From: Prorocentrum cordatum
Lineage: Eukaryota; Sar; Dinophyceae; Prorocentrales; Prorocentraceae
Reading direction: 5' to 3'
Length of the DNA: 64,000 nucleotides
NCBI GenBank assembly: GCA_963575745.1
Contig: CAUYUJ010021071.1
Location: 377,818 to 441,817 of the forward strand
The translations under genes and the position numbers were made by a program. Under the pieces are notes generated by a model. It was not told where the DNA came from and searched no databases. It saw nothing but the letters and a program-made list of their open reading frames with translations. Each line of letters opens with the position of its first letter. The first letter of the stretch is position 1. Shown piece by piece: positions 1-11,373 of this stretch.

Positions 1-10
1 TCAGATAGGT

Positions 11-540
11 GCGACCCAGATCCGAAGCGGAAGGGGGCGGAAGCGGGGGCGGACCCCGCGGGCGCCCTCGGCGCGGCACGGAGCACCTCACCCTGGGCGC
101 GACGACGTCTGCAGGAAGGGCTCAGCCCCAGCCCGCTGTTCTCGCGCAGACTCAAGGCGGCAGAGGGAGAAGGCGTGGACGGACACCGCGGACGCCCCCC
201 GCGCGACTCGGATCTCACCCTACCCTGGATGTCGCGATCTCTGCAGATTGGGACCAGCCCCATCTCTCCACGCATGCGCCCGATTGGCGCGACCCCGGAT
301 CCGAAGCGGAAGGGGGCGGAAGCGGGGGCGGACCCCGCGGGCGCCCTCCGCGCGGCATGGACCCTGGGCGCGACAACGTCTGCAGGAAGGGCTCAGCCCC
401 AGCCCACTGTTCTCTCGCAGACCCAGGGCGGCAAGGGGAGAAGGCGTGGACGGACACCGCGGACGCTCTCCGCGCGACTCGGATCACCCCACCCCGGGCG
501 CCACGATGTCTGCAGGGAAGGCTCAGCCCCGCTCCTCCGA
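11..540. repeat. Tandem direct duplication, about 2.2 copies of a 270-279 bp unit
   Basis: The block TCCGAAGCGGAAGGGGGCGG begins at 21 and recurs at 300. The block that follows it (GTCTGCAGGAAGGGCTCAGC) occurs near 107 and 380 and, slightly changed, near 508. The offset shrinks from about 279 to about 271 bp across the unit, so the copies have indels. Open frames here on both strands follow from G+C richness and are not supported as genes. Confidence 0.85.
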
Positions 541-1479
541 CGCGGCACGGGATAGGCGCGCTGCCCGCGCTTCCTCGTCGCCGCGGCTGGACCCTCGGGG
601 CGTCAGAGAACGCGGGTGCGGAGGCAGGGGAGAGCCTGAACATCCATCGTCGCCGCGGCCAGAAAGCGGGACCCAGCAGCGCAACCGCGAGCAGCGCGAC
701 GAACCCCAGTCGCAGCCTCGGGAGCTACGCTGCGGAGGAGCGAGCCTTGGACCCTGACCTGGCAGTGCTGGATGGGCCAGGGAACCCAGTGGCGCACCAC
801 CAATGCCCAACTCACCCAGAAGCGGACCTTGCGAGGGCGCAGAACAGGAAGTCACCGTGAGCAACGGCGCCCACAGACACGGGTCTGGCGCCAGCGACGT
901 GGTTCAGCCAGCGCGCGAGGTGCCCGCGGGCTTGGGCCCTGCGCCCGGCGACCCCAGGCCCACCTGTGAAGGCGGCGCGCAGCGTTAGCCAGATGCCCAT
1001 GCCGCGCGCGGAACCAGGCGTTGCGACAGGGCTGCGGGGGCGACCGATCCCCTCGGCTCGACTGCAGACGCCCCCGCTGACTTGCCCCCTGGCACCTGGG
1101 TTCGAATGCTGGCCGCGGATGGCCAGATCTACGCATTCCCCCCTGATGCTGCCGTCTGCCACGAGGCCCCCCTGGCAAAGCGCCCCGACGGGGCGCGCGG
1201 CCGCCACTACCTGCACGGTCTCGGACTGCCGCTCCGCCCAGTAGCCAGGGGGCCGGGCCCGCACGTCGGCGCGGCGGCGCTGCCCCAGGAGGAGGTGGCC
1301 AGAAAAGGTGGCGGAGCCACGTCGGCAGGGGCCCCATTCGCCCCCTATCCGCCCGCCCTCCCGAGACAGCGGATCGGGCGGCCCCGATATTCTTCGAGGG
1401 GCGGAGACAGTGCCCCTGAATGCGGCCCCGCGACGGCCCTGGTCCAAGACGACGACCCCGATGTCTATCCCGACACCGA
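541..1479. other. G+C-rich stretch without a supported gene
   Basis: Overlapping open frames exist on both strands, rich in Arg, Gly, Pro and Ala, as expected from random high-G+C DNA. I see no domain, no repeat of note and no RNA gene. Confidence 0.5.
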
Positions 1480-1990
1480 CGCCTAAGCCGACGACGACGC
1501 CGACGCCGACGGCGGCGGCGACGACGACGCCGACGACGCCCACGACGACGACGACGACGACGCCCACGCCGACCCTGACGCCGACGCCGACGCTGGCGAC
1601 GGCCCCAAAGACGATGCCGAGACCGAATCCGTCGCCGGCGCGCGCCCCAAACATCCCTCGTCGACGCCGATGTCAATCCCGACGCCTACGCCGACTCCGA
1701 CGCCGACTCCCGCGACGACGGCGACGACGCCGACGCCGACGCAGGCACCGACGCCGACGCTGGCGCTGGCCCAAAAGACGATGCCAACGCCGACCCCGTT
1801 GCCGACGCGCGTCCTGGACGCCCCTCGTCGACGCCGACGCCTATCCCGACGCCGACCCCGACGCCGACTCCGACGCCGACAGCGATGACGACGGCGACGA
1901 CGGCCACGCGATGCTGACGCCGACGCCGACGCCGGCGCCAGCCCCAACGACGATGCCAACGCCGACCCCGTCGCCGACGCGCCCCCGGAT
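1480..1990. repeat. GAC/GCC trinucleotide and hexanucleotide low-complexity tract
   Basis: Imperfect runs of GACGCC and GACGAC fill about 500 bp in three blocks separated by similar less repetitive segments (near 1610-1680, 1760-1830 and 1940-2000). A phrase containing CAAAGACGATGCCGA recurs near 1606 and 1771, so whole blocks were also duplicated. The translations are Asp-Ala or Thr-Pro repeats in every frame and do not indicate a protein. Confidence 0.85.
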
Positions 1991-3239
1991 GCCCCTCGCC
2001 GCCGCGGCTGGAGAGCGGAACCCCGCAGCGCAATTGCGGGCGTCAGAAACCGGCAGCAATGTCCAGTCGGGGCGGCGCGTGGCGACCGCCCTCGCAGTCC
2101 GCCGGAGCCGCGGAGGAAGTCGGCGACTGGGTCGTCGCCGACAAGCATCAGAACGGAAATCCATCGCCCGCCCCGGAGGCCCCTCGCTCTCCCCAGCCGC
2201 GACGGACGATGGCGGCGCCAGCACCGAGGGCCGCCCCGGCGCCAGTCTGCGAGGGGGGGCACCTCCTGCGCGGCGCGAGCTCCTGCTCCTCGTCACAGGC
2301 ATCTGGGCCGCTTCGCCGGACACTCGAGCCCTCTGGGATTCGTTCACCTCGGACTACAGGAAACAGGGCACGCGGCGGGCGCGCCCTGCAGACGCCCCAG
2401 CGCGCGCCCTGCTCGATTTCCTCAAGTCGAAGGGGGCCCAGGTGGGCGCAGCAAACAGGCGGTGAACCTAGCGCGGTCTGGAGCAAATATTGCGCTCTGC
2501 GCAGCGGCGTCGCCCGCGACCCCAGCCGGCGCGACGCCGCTTTCCTCGATCCGCTGCTCCCCGCCAATGCAGCCTCACACCTTCCCGCGCCAGTCGAATG
2601 CCCCGACGCGGCCCACCCCGTCCACCGAGGCAGCGGGGGCCGGGGGCCGCCGTCTTCAGCCGCACTTGCGCCCGGCCACGGAGCGCCGCGCGCTGCCCGC
2701 CCTAGCGGCGGCCCTGGCCCCGCGCAAATGGGGGTCGCCCCGCTCCCTCCGCGCGCCGCCGCGGCGCCTGGGCTGCTGCCTGCAGCCGCCTCGCGTTCGG
2801 GACCTGGCCTCGCCGCCCGTTCCCCCGCGCCCCCCCTCCGCGCGCCGCCGCGGCGTCGAGCTGCCGCCTGCGGCCGCCACGCCGGGGCGCCGGGCTTGGT
2901 CTGGCCGCCCGTCGCCCTCCGCCGGCCCAGCAAATCGCCCGTCTCGCCCCCCTTTCTGCGCCCCCGCCCGGGGGGCGCGCGGCCGCCGCCCGGCGCGCCA
3001 GGCCCCGCTGGACCCGCTCTGGCGCCCGCACTGGGCCCCGCCGCCTCTGGAGCCCCAGCGCGGCAGCCGCTGCAACCCCCGCCAGCGGAGCTGGCCGGGC
3101 GCGACCCGCCCCCCTGAGCGGCCCTCGTTTCGTTTTCCCCCCCTTCGGCCGCCCGCCCATCCTTCTTCGCCCTCTCCTGCGTGATGGCTCAATTCGCTGC
3201 AACGGTACCCCCGCTGAGTTAGCTCATCCGCCAGCGCAG
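1991..3239. other. G+C-rich stretch without a supported gene
   Basis: Very G+C-rich sequence with long but featureless open frames on both strands (Pro/Arg/Ala-rich). No motif, repeat array or RNA gene could be recognised. Confidence 0.5.
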
Positions 3240-3265
3240 TTACTCCGCCTAGCCGCCGACGCAAA

Positions 3266-4729
3266 AATGCGCGCGCGTGCGAAAACGTGCGTGCGCACGC
3301 GTGTGCGCGTGCCCAAGCGCGTGCGCGCGCGAGCGTGCGCGCGCGTGCGCGCGTTCGCGCTCGCGCGTGTGCGCGCATGCGCGTGCGCGCGGTTGCGCGA
3401 TTGCGCGGGCGCGCGCGTGCGTCTGCGCGCGCGTGCGTCTGCGCGTGAATGCGCGGGCGCGCGTGCGCGAAAGCGCACGCTCGCGCGTGCGCGCGTGCGC
3501 GTCTGCGCGCGCGCCTGCGTGTGTGTGTGTGTGTGCGCGTGAATGTTGTGTGTGTGTGTGTTGCGCTGTGTGTGTGCGTTGTGTGTGGGTGTTGTGCGCT
3601 GTGTTGTGTTGCATTGTGTGGTGTGGGGTGGCGGTGCCTGGTGTCGCGCGGCGCGGCGCAGGGACGCGGGGGCGCGCGGGTGCGTGGGTGTGTCGGTACA
3701 CGAGTGTGCGGGTGCGTCGGTGCGCGGGTGCGCGCGTACGCGCATGCGTGCGTGAGTGCGCGCGTGCGTGCGCGCGTGCATGCGTGGTTGTGTGTGCGCA
3801 TGTGCGTGCGCACGTGTGCGTGCATGCGTGTGTGCGCGCTCGCGTGTGCACGCGTGCGCGTGTGTGCGCACGCGAGTACGCGGGTGTGCGTGTGCGCGCT
3901 TGTGCGCGTGACCCGTGCGCGCGTTTGGGCGCGCGCGCGTTTGCGCGCGTGCGCGCGTGCGTACGTGCGCGCGTGCGTGACTAGTTGCGTGTATGCGCGT
4001 GTGCGCGTGTGTGAGTGCGTGCGTGCGTGCGCGCGTGCGCGTGTGCGCGTGTGTGCGCGCGCGTGCGCGTGTGCGCGTGTGGGTGTGTGCGAGTGCGCGA
4101 GTGTGCGTGTGTGTGTGTGCGCGCTTGAATGTCTGAGTGCGTGCGTGCGTGCGTGCGCGCGCGCACGCGCATGCGCGTTTTCGCGTGCGCGCCCGTGCTT
4201 GTGAGTGCGCGCGCGCGTGTGCGCGCGTGCGTGCGCGTGCACGCGCATGTGTGCGTGCGTGTGTCAGCGTGCGCATGTGTGCGCGTGTGCGTGCGTGTTT
4301 GCCTGCGCGTGTGCGTGTGTGCGCGCGTGTGCGCGTGTACGCGTGTGCGTATGTGCGTGCGTGCTTTTGTGCGCGTGTGCGGATGTGCGTGTGTGCGAAT
4401 GTGCGAGGGTGCATGCGAGCGGGTGCTCGTTTGGGCGTGCGCGCGTGTTCGCGCGCGCGTATGCGCGCGCGTACGTGCATGCGCGCGAGTGCGCGCGCGT
4501 GTATATGTGCGTGCGTGCGCGTGTGCGCGTGCGCGCATGTGCGTGCGTGCGTGCGTGCGCGCGTGTGCGCGCGTGCGCGCGTGCGCGCGTGCGCGTGTGC
4601 GCGCGTGCTGATGTGCGCGTGTGCGCGTGTGCGTTTGCGAAAAGTGCGCGTGTGCGTGCGCGCGTGCGTGCGTGCGCGCGTGTGCGCGCGTGCGCGTGTG
4701 CGCGTGCGTGCGCATGCGCGTGTGCGTGC
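3266..4729. repeat. 1.46 kb alternating purine-pyrimidine (GC/GT) tract
   Basis: Almost uninterrupted alternation of G with C or T on the plus strand (GCGTGCGCGCGTGTGCGC style), with rare ATG or AAA breaks. Such sequence is the classical substrate for left-handed Z-DNA. Both strands show open frames over 200 to 500 codons long encoding Arg/Ala/His/Thr or Val/Cys/Arg repeats; these are by-products of the dinucleotide pattern. The tract ends abruptly at the following ACC tract. Confidence 0.95.
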
Positions 4730-5083
4730 CACCACCACCACCACTACCACCACCGCCACCACCTCAACCCACCACCACCAACCCACCACACAACCACCAC
4801 CACCACAATCACAGGCACCACTAACACAACCACTCCTTCCACCACAACCACCACGACAAACCACCACACCACCACCACCACCACAACCCTAACCAACCAC
4901 CACCACAACTACCACCACCACCAGAAACCACTGCACCACCACCACCACCAACACCACCGCCACCATCACCACCACCACCATCACAACCTGCCACCACAAC
5001 CACGGCAACAACCACCACAACCACCAACCAAACCACCACCACCACCACCACCGCCACAACCACCACCACCACCGCTACTACCT
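4730..5083. repeat. (ACC)n trinucleotide tract
   Basis: Imperfect CCA/ACC repeats of about 350 bp with CAA interruptions, directly joined to the alternating GC/GT tract. The plus strand is almost free of G, giving strong strand asymmetry. Confidence 0.95.
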
Positions 5084-5090
5084 CAGTGAG

Positions 5091-5205
5091 GCCCCAAGAG
5101 ACGCCCAAGAAGCGTCCAGGAGGGTACACAAATGCCCTTCAGAGGCCCCCGAGAGCCCTCCGACGAGACCCCAAGAGGCATCCATTAGGACTCTGACCCA
5201 AAGCC
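5091..5205 (+). repeat. Short copy of the CCAAGAGG helical-phase repeat family
   Basis: Units such as CCCCAAGAGACGCCCAAGAAG and CCCCAAGAGG are spaced about 10-11 bp apart, like the longer blocks at 45.9-46.6 kb. It is short and degenerate. The next 150 bp (5215-5345) are CGT/CGCC-rich without a recognised gene. Confidence 0.6.
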
Positions 5206-5397
5206 AAGGCACGGTGGCGGAGCGTCGTCGTCGTCATCGTCGTTGCTATCGTCCTCGTCGACGCTCCCCGCCGCCGCCGCCGCCCGCCGCCGCAGGCGCC
5301 AGCGCCAGCCCAGAAAACGAAGTCATCGTCCCCGCCGCCGCCGCCCGTCGCCGCAGCCGCGAGGAGAGGGAGAGAGGAAAAGTAGGGAAGGAGGGGG

Positions 5398-5470
5398 AGG
5401 GGGGGGGGTCGAACCCCCCCCTCCATCCAGGGGGGGGGGTCCGGTTCCAAACCCCCTCCCTCCAAGCGAC
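5398..5470. repeat. Poly-G / poly-C hairpin-forming segment
   Basis: A G run and the sequence TCGAACCCCCCC, followed by a second G run and GGTTCCAAACCCC, can fold into two C/G hairpins. The pattern resembles the interior of the MITE-like elements at 56.8-59.3 kb (G run, TTCGAACC core, C run), but no terminal repeats were found here. Confidence 0.6.
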
Positions 5471-5513
5471 CACAGAACGCGCTGTCCGACCTAGCGACCT
5501 ATCTACCTACCGA

Positions 5514-5651
5514 CCAACCTACGTACATACATACATACCTACCTACCTACCTACCTACCTACCTACCTACATACATACATACATACATACATGCATGCAT
5601 GCATGCATGCATGCATACATACATACATACGTACATCCATACATACATACG
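5514..5651. repeat. ACCT / ACAT / ATGC tetranucleotide microsatellite
   Basis: Consecutive blocks of CTAC, CATA and CATG repeats. The CATG block is self-complementary. Similar CATA tracts adjoin the MITE-like copy at 58.5 kb. Confidence 0.95.
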
Positions 5652-6074
5652 CATACACACTTTTCGATCGTCGCAGGTGGACGACTCGCCACTCCGTCAG
5701 GCGCGCCGCGCAAAGGGCCGCGCGCGCGCCCAGTACTCATAAGAGAGGCAACGAAAAGGCGAGACGGCCGACCACTGACGGGGCAGTGGCTCGGTGCGGC
5801 GCCGGAGCGCTGGGGCAGAGAGGCAGCGGGCAGGGGCCGGCGAGCGGCGAGGCGGCGAAGGGGTGGCGGCCGCGGGGCGGGGCGCCGAGGCGGGGCCTGG
5901 CTTCGCAGCTTCCCCAGACGCGGTGGCGGATTCGCGCGGCAGCATAAACGTATTATGTAAGTGTGTGTGCGTGTGTGCGTGTTTGCGCGTGTCCCGGTAG
6001 TGTCTCAAAGATCTGGGCATCTTTGCCTGTCCGGTATTCCTGCAGCTCCAGACAGCCCGAGCAATCCCAAACAT
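5652..6074. other. No supported gene
   Basis: Mixed G+C-rich sequence with a short GTGTGTGCGTGTGT run near 5960. No coding signal is recognisable. Confidence 0.5.
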
Positions 6075-6235
6075 TACACTGTAATCCTCCCAAGGCTGCC
6101 ACAAGGCAGCCCAAGAGGGCCACTAGACAAAGAAAGCCCCAAGACAACCCAAAAGAGCCCCAAAAGGCCCAAGGACCCATCAAGACTACCCCACAGGAGC
6201 TCGAGAAAGGACAGAAGCAAGAGAGGAACACGAAG
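6075..6235 (+). repeat. CCAAGAGG helical-phase repeat block
   Basis: Degenerate units (GCCCAAGAGG, GCCCCAAGAC, GCCCCAAAAG, GCCCAAGGAC) repeat every 10-11 bp over about 150 bp. Confidence 0.7.
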
Positions 6236-7601
6236 AATAATAGAAGGTAACACCCGACACGACGCGGAAGCAAGTGTCACATGTTACAGCTCTCCCAAGA
6301 CTCAAGGCACGAGGTGTCACGTTACGGCCTCCTGTTCGCCCCCCGAACAGTCGCCACCTTATGTACTTGGCTGGCACGGCGGCGGGACTTGCCGCAGGCT
6401 GCGTGAACCATGAGCTTGAAAGATACAGAGTAGGACCGATAAAAAGACAAATCGCAAGACAGACAGTGAGATCGCATCAACGTTCAATAGTAAGATCGTC
6501 AGATAGAACGATAGATCCATAGTTTGGTCGTATGATCGATTGATGGGAAGTAAGTAAGACCGATATATAGGGAGATCGATGGAGATCGCTAGATGCGTGA
6601 CTCGCAGATCCAATCCGACGCCAATGACACAAACGTGCTACACCTCCCCCCAACATCCTTATTACCCGAAGGGTGGTCCTGGCGGTCCAGGTCCTCATGA
6701 GTTTGCATGGTCTCGCAGCGGCATCCCGACAGGAGGCTGCTTCTCCCTTTCCCCGCGGCGTTGGACCATAGACCCGCGTGGGTAGCATTCCTTCAGGCCT
6801 TTGGCGAACAAAAAACCATGGGAGCCAGACTTCCCGTCAGCAGCGTAAGGACGCAGGGGTCAACAGACCGCCGACTAGCTGCAATGATGACGCACTTGGC
6901 ATACGTAGTCACTCCCGCGCTGGAATATCAGCACAGAGGCATCACACATACAAACAGAAACAGCACGCCCGCAGCATGCGTCGCAAAGCCCCCCTCGCGG
7001 TAGCGGGCCAGCTTCAGACACATCTTACTATTGCCACTACTGCATTGGGTTGTCCCCTAAGTTCTACAAAAAAATCCAGCTGTCCTCACGCGAGCACAGT
7101 TGCGAAACCTGTGAGGGATCTGCGAGACACTTGGCGCTGCACCCAGCGAGACGTGAACCCACATGTGATGGCACACGACTCATCACCTGTGCAACCCAGC
7201 TGAACAGATGCATGAAATGATAGACCCAGGGTCCTGCCAAATCATACTAGCCCTCTGGGCGTAGACGGTTAAGAAAGAAATATTAGTTTTAGCGCAAGGA
7301 GTCCATCTCCGCCGGGATGGGGTGTATCACTGCTCCCTGTCGACCAATACGTCATCCCCGACTCAACCGGCGGCTGACCAAAAACATTGCTCCCCCCACC
7401 CCCTACGCCATTCACAAAAAAACATACAAAACGCTCGCAGCGACACGGTCTGGATCATAAGCAGATACCCAGCGAACAGATCTGCTTGACAATGACGGCG
7501 GAAACGCGAGCGTTCCGCAGTAAACTCTCACCTCAGGGTCCTGATAGCGTTACGAAAATGAACCCAGTCTGGATACTTTTTAGTGACACTCTCCCAGAAG
7601 G
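6236..7601. other. No supported gene
   Basis: Less G+C-rich DNA. Near 6470-6600 there are scattered GATCGAT-like words that may be a decayed relative of the 12-bp array at 54.8 kb. No domain-bearing frame or RNA gene was recognised. Confidence 0.5.
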
Positions 7602-7666
7602 TGTCTCTCAGCCTCTCTCTCTCTCTCTTTCTGTCTGTCTCTCTCTCTCTCTCTCTCTCCCAGAAG
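7602..7666. repeat. CT-rich microsatellite with duplicated CTCCCAGAAGGT
   Basis: Two (CT)n runs lie between copies of the word CTCCCAGAAGGT at about 7591 and 7658, which suggests local duplication around the microsatellite. Confidence 0.85.
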
Positions 7667-8582
7667 GTCCCCCAGTCGCTCTAAATATGAATCCTCCATG
7701 GGCGACACTCCACTCATGGGTACACTTTTGGAGAGGGGGAGGAAGGGCAGAGGAGAGGACGCGAACCATTGATGAACAATCCGCCATTCGTCTCACTCGG
7801 TGCTGCCTGCGACCACCGGCGGAAACACGCACAAGCCGAAGTGAAACCTGCGGAAAAGGCTGATTTTAAAAGTAGATTCCCGCGTCCGTCGCGGGGATGC
7901 CTCGATGAAGTTGCGGCTAAAATATAAACTCGCGCGTGCGTACCCCATGCCGGACCATGCTGGCGGGACTCGCACTGATGCCCAACGCAAGTGGGGAGGA
8001 GGGCGAGGACGAGGAAGAGGGGAGAAGCCAGCGGGCTTTTGTAAACTAGCACTCGTGCGTGCGTATACCGGTATCTACGGCCAGTGCCAGAGAAGGAAGG
8101 TACCCGCACAGAGGGCCCACACGAGCGGAAAGCAAATGAGCCGGAGCAAAGCCTCATACCTAGGCAGAGGAGCTACGCCAAGTGTGCGAGCGAACAATGC
8201 TGCAGGCAAATTGAAACTTCATATCTGCTCAAGGGGTGGAAGAACTGCGCCGGCTCGATGGGGCAGCAGCCCGAACCCGCAGGAGGCCAACCGCGAAATT
8301 CCGGACAAGACGGGGCGAAGCGCCCGGCAAGCGCACTTGGCGGAACGCCAGCGCCGCCAGCGCAGAAGCGGCGGGCCCGCGGGCCACATGTTGCCCCGCT
8401 ACCAGACTCTCTCCAGGAGGTCATGGCGGCTGCGTGCGCGGTGCCGTCGCGCTGCCGCATGGTTGTCTTGCTCTCGAACAGAGTGCGTGTTGAGCTGCCC
8501 TGCCAACATCAGCTCGGCCGCTGAATAATTGCATGCTGGATGTATCAAGTTACGCTTCGACCATAAATACCCCACAGTCTGA
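7667..8582. other. No supported gene
   Basis: Mixed-composition DNA. Open frames of up to about 207 codons show no recognisable domains. Confidence 0.5.
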
Positions 8583-9050
8583 TCCTGCATCAACAGCATA
8601 CCAGGAGACTCCCAAGAGCCTCTCGGGAGCTTCGGAGGAGCCTGCGAAGAACATCCAAATAGCCTGCCGAGGACCTCTCCCCAGAGCCTCGTACGAGCCT
8701 CTCATGAGCCCGCAAAGCCTCCCATCACCCTCTCAGGAGCATCTCGGGACCCTCGCAGGACCTTCCTGGACCCTGTCGGGAGCCGCTGAAGAGCCTCTCA
8801 AAAGACTCTCGGAGGAAGCCCCTCAGGAGCCCTTCTGGAGCAACTTAGGGCCAGTCCAAGTTCTTCTCAGGACCCTCCCAATAGACTCACCCGAGCCTCT
8901 CAACAGTCTCTCAAGACCCCCTCGTGAGCATCTCAAGAACTTCTCGGGGCCCTCTCACACGAGCCTGTTTTTCAGGAATCTCTCAGGAGCCTTTCAGGAC
9001 ACTCTCACAGGAGCCTGTTTTCAGGAACCTTTCACGAACCTCTCAGGAAG
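8583..9050 (+). repeat. Degenerate GAGCCTCTC(A/G)GGA minisatellite
   Basis: Words such as AGCCTCTCGGGAGC, GAGCCTCTCAAAAG and AGCCTCTCAACAG recur at about 10-12 bp or multiples of that over 450 bp. The spacing resembles the CCAAGAGG family, so it may be a divergent branch. The Ser/Pro/Leu-rich open frame across it (8533-9144) follows from the repeat and is not supported as a gene. Confidence 0.65.
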
Positions 9051-9822
9051 ATGCTATTACGGTGCCTCTCTGGGATCGTACATGTCCGCTGTGCGCTGGC
9101 CCAGTATCGAACTGATCGTGGGCGCACACGGTACACAAGGCTAACCACCCCACCGCAACTTTGCAGTGATTCGGGCAGGGATGGTGGGCGGGGTCGACAT
9201 GTTGCCCCATGCGTGCTGTCACGCGCAGCATGTGGCATACGTGGCGCACGTGGCGCACCTTGCGAGCGTCGCGCACCTGGTGTCTGTATTCGTTTCCAAT
9301 CGCTACCCATCCGATTGCGGCACCTGCCATTGCTGCGTCTCGGGTGCTACTTGCAAAGCGGGATGGCGGGAAGGCGTGACCGAGACAGCTTGCGATGTTC
9401 GTCGCGAAGTCTGGCAAATTCATCCTCGACCTCATCCGCACCGACACCGAAGGCCTAGATCGTGAATTAAAAAATGTCGTCTGCAAGCGTGGACGGCGCT
9501 TCACAGCAAGCCCAGAGGAGCACGCGCATGTCTAGAGGTGTGCCAGGATCGCCCGGAGAGCGCTGTAGGACTACACTCCAGCACTTCGGAAGCCCAACAT
9601 GCATTACCGAGATGTCCACGCTCTCGGTTGGATTCGAAAGAATGCCCGCAGAGCTGATATTTGCTACGACGACAAGAACTAAGGCGAAGCTTTTTCCCAA
9701 GAGACTGGGACGCGCAAAGCGCCCAGCTGTTGAGAGACGCCAGCCAAATCGTCCCATGAGAGGATTTCTCGACCTGGCAAGCCAACGCCAAAGACCAGCT
9801 GCAGCTCATCCTTGGTTCCGTC
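9051..9822. other. No confidently supported gene; possible 5' part of the Penelope-like relic
   Basis: The plus strand directly upstream of the RT fingers fragment may hold the N-terminal part of the same retroelement (scattered frames between about 9474 and 9822), but I cannot identify a domain. A short TGGCGCACG-type repeat lies near 9236-9260. Confidence 0.4.
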
Positions 9823-10060
9823 ATGGACACGGGCGGGCGTCTTGGAACCTGTGCACCTGCGGTTACTTTCGTCAACGTTCTAATTGGCGCGCCCTGGGAC
9901 TTCCGTCTGCGACCGAAAATCCACAAGCCATGCGTCAAAGCACGTCCCGTCTTCAATTTGACGCGTTGCTGGATCCAGCCGCTCAGTACCTTCCTGGCGG
10001 GTGCCCTGAAGCCGCTGCAGGACTCCGTTCGGTTTGCGCTGACTAGCAGCAACAGCCTGA
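9823..10060 (+). pseudogene. Penelope-like reverse transcriptase, N-terminal (fingers) fragment
   Basis: The translated segment contains LRPKIHKP, then KARPVFNL and a run ending FLAGALKPLQDS. PKIHKP followed by RP(I/V) and a leucine-rich stretch before LKPLQDS is characteristic of the RT fingers of Penelope-like elements. The frame is open to SSNSL at 10059 and is then cut by the left LTR of a copia-like element. RT motif A resumes on the far side of that element at about 19.95 kb in the same orientation, so this is the left half of one split gene. The true start is not visible. Expected role: reverse transcription of its own RNA at target DNA. Family assignment rests on motif recognition only. 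Confidence 0.72.
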
Positions 10061-10237
10061 TGACGCGCGAAGCATCGGAAAGAGACAGAGGAATGGTAAG
10101 AACGAGGACTCTTTTGCTCCACGCGCAAAGACTCCCTTGGACCAAAAAAGGCGCCCACAAATAGACACCGTGAAACAAACCCGGAACGAGTTCAAGCTCA
10201 TTGCCGAAATATCAAACATAACGAACTCAACTTCTCA
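10061..10237 (-). repeat. Left LTR (3' LTR) of element 1
   Basis: 177 bp, TG...CA bounded, aligning over its full length with 19740-19918. On the minus strand it is the 3' LTR; the adjoining internal bases 10238-10252 read GAGAATGGGGCGGAC on the minus strand, a plausible polypurine tract. Confidence 0.88.
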
Positions 10238-10680
10238 GTCCGCCCCATTCTCGCGACTCCTCGCGGACGGGACACCCACGACTGAAACAATCACTGAAAC
10301 TCTTGGCCAATCTTACACCGCGCGGAATCGGACGCCGAAACTCGCGACACCGTGCCCACAGTATTTGCTAAGGAAAAGGAGGGAGACAGAGAGAGAGAGA
10401 GAACAAGAGAGAGAGAGAGAGAGATGGGGGGGGAAGATAGGAAGAAGGAACAAAAAAAAAAACTGACACGACTACGAAGGCCTCGAGTCGATCGGGGGCC
10501 CCTCGGCCAGCTGCCGGGCAGAGGCCGCGCGGGGGCGGTTCTTGCTGGAGGGGTCCTGTCGGCGGCGCTGTATTGCTCTGCTCTCGGAGGTTATCTGCAT
10601 CAGACCTGCGCGCAACACAACTGCAGTTGTGCTGCGCTGGACTTGGGCAGGTCTTCTTTTGTCATGGCGCCCAAGGGCGT
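10238..10680 (-). other. 3' untranslated part of element 1
   Basis: Lies between the RNase H relic and the 3' LTR. It holds a (GA)n run near 10389-10425 and a short A tract; no coding signal apart from the polypurine-like tract at the LTR edge. Confidence 0.6.
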
Positions 10681-11265
10681 TCAAGGGTGTGGAATCCAAC
10701 GAATAACGCTTCCCAGCTTGCTCAACGAGTCCCTGCACACCGCCAGATCGATGGCGGCCCTCCCGTCGTTTCTGCTCACGGTTGTCTCCTTATCGACTGC
10801 ATCGAAAATCGCCTCGGCGTCCGCCAGACTAACATTCCCGGAGGGGCTCGCGTCCAGGGAACAGGTTTTTTTTAGTACCGAATCATAGGAGCCGATGTGG
10901 GATCCAACTATCGCCCCGAAGAGACCCCTTGAAGCGGGGAAAAAAAACATCTGGAGCCACTCAGCCTCGGCTAACGCGGCGCGCAGCGCTTGGGCCTCTC
11001 CCGCGAAAGTAGAGTGCACTTGACGCTTGACCTTGCGCGGCCGCCACGCGAGAAGTGTCATGCGAGCACGTTGTCCTTTCGACAGAATCGCATCCGACGC
11101 ATACACCTGCCACGCTAGCTGGGGCTTCTCCCCAGACTTGCCCGCCACCCCTCGGCAATCGGGGCCGGTGGGTGGCAAACGGGGAGGTTCAACTTTGAAC
11201 ATGCACGCAATGATGGGGATGTTGGCCGTCTGTCGCAGGTAGTCAATCATCTTACTCAAGACCAA
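10681..11265 (-). pseudogene. RNase H domain of element 1 Pol
   Basis: The 194-codon frame contains the copia RNase H signature: STFAGEAQALRAALAEAEWL near residues 85-104, a later DAVDKET, and NDGRAAIDLAVCRDSL leading to IRWIPHP at the end. In this family the Glu of GEAQA and the Asp residues form the active site that degrades the RNA strand of the RNA-DNA hybrid. The frame ends before the usual ADGLTK-type C terminus, so the 3' end is frameshifted or lost. Upstream on the same strand comes the RT relic, as expected for copia Pol. Confidence 0.82.
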
Positions 11266-11373
11266 GGCATCTCCTACCGCGGGGCGGTGAACCTTGATCG
11301 CTAGCCTCGACGCCGCGCTGGACGCCTCGGCCCAAGCCTAGCGGCCCACCCAATTAAGACAGCAAGCTAGGGA

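Noticed and set aside
9-860. Plus-strand open frame of 283 codons at the window start
   Set aside because: It crosses the duplicated 270-279 bp unit, has only Gly/Arg/Pro-rich text and is matched by equally long frames on the other strand.
1308-2465. Plus-strand open frame of 385 codons
   Set aside because: Largely encoded by GACGCC repeats; no recognisable domain outside them.
2656-4867. Minus-strand open frames of 530 and 547 codons (His/Ala/Arg/Thr-rich)
   Set aside because: They are produced by the alternating GC/GT tract; all frames are open and the residues follow the dinucleotide pattern.
8533-9144. Plus-strand open frame of 203 codons (Ser/Pro/Leu-rich)
   Set aside because: Encoded by the degenerate GAGCCTCTC minisatellite; no domain.
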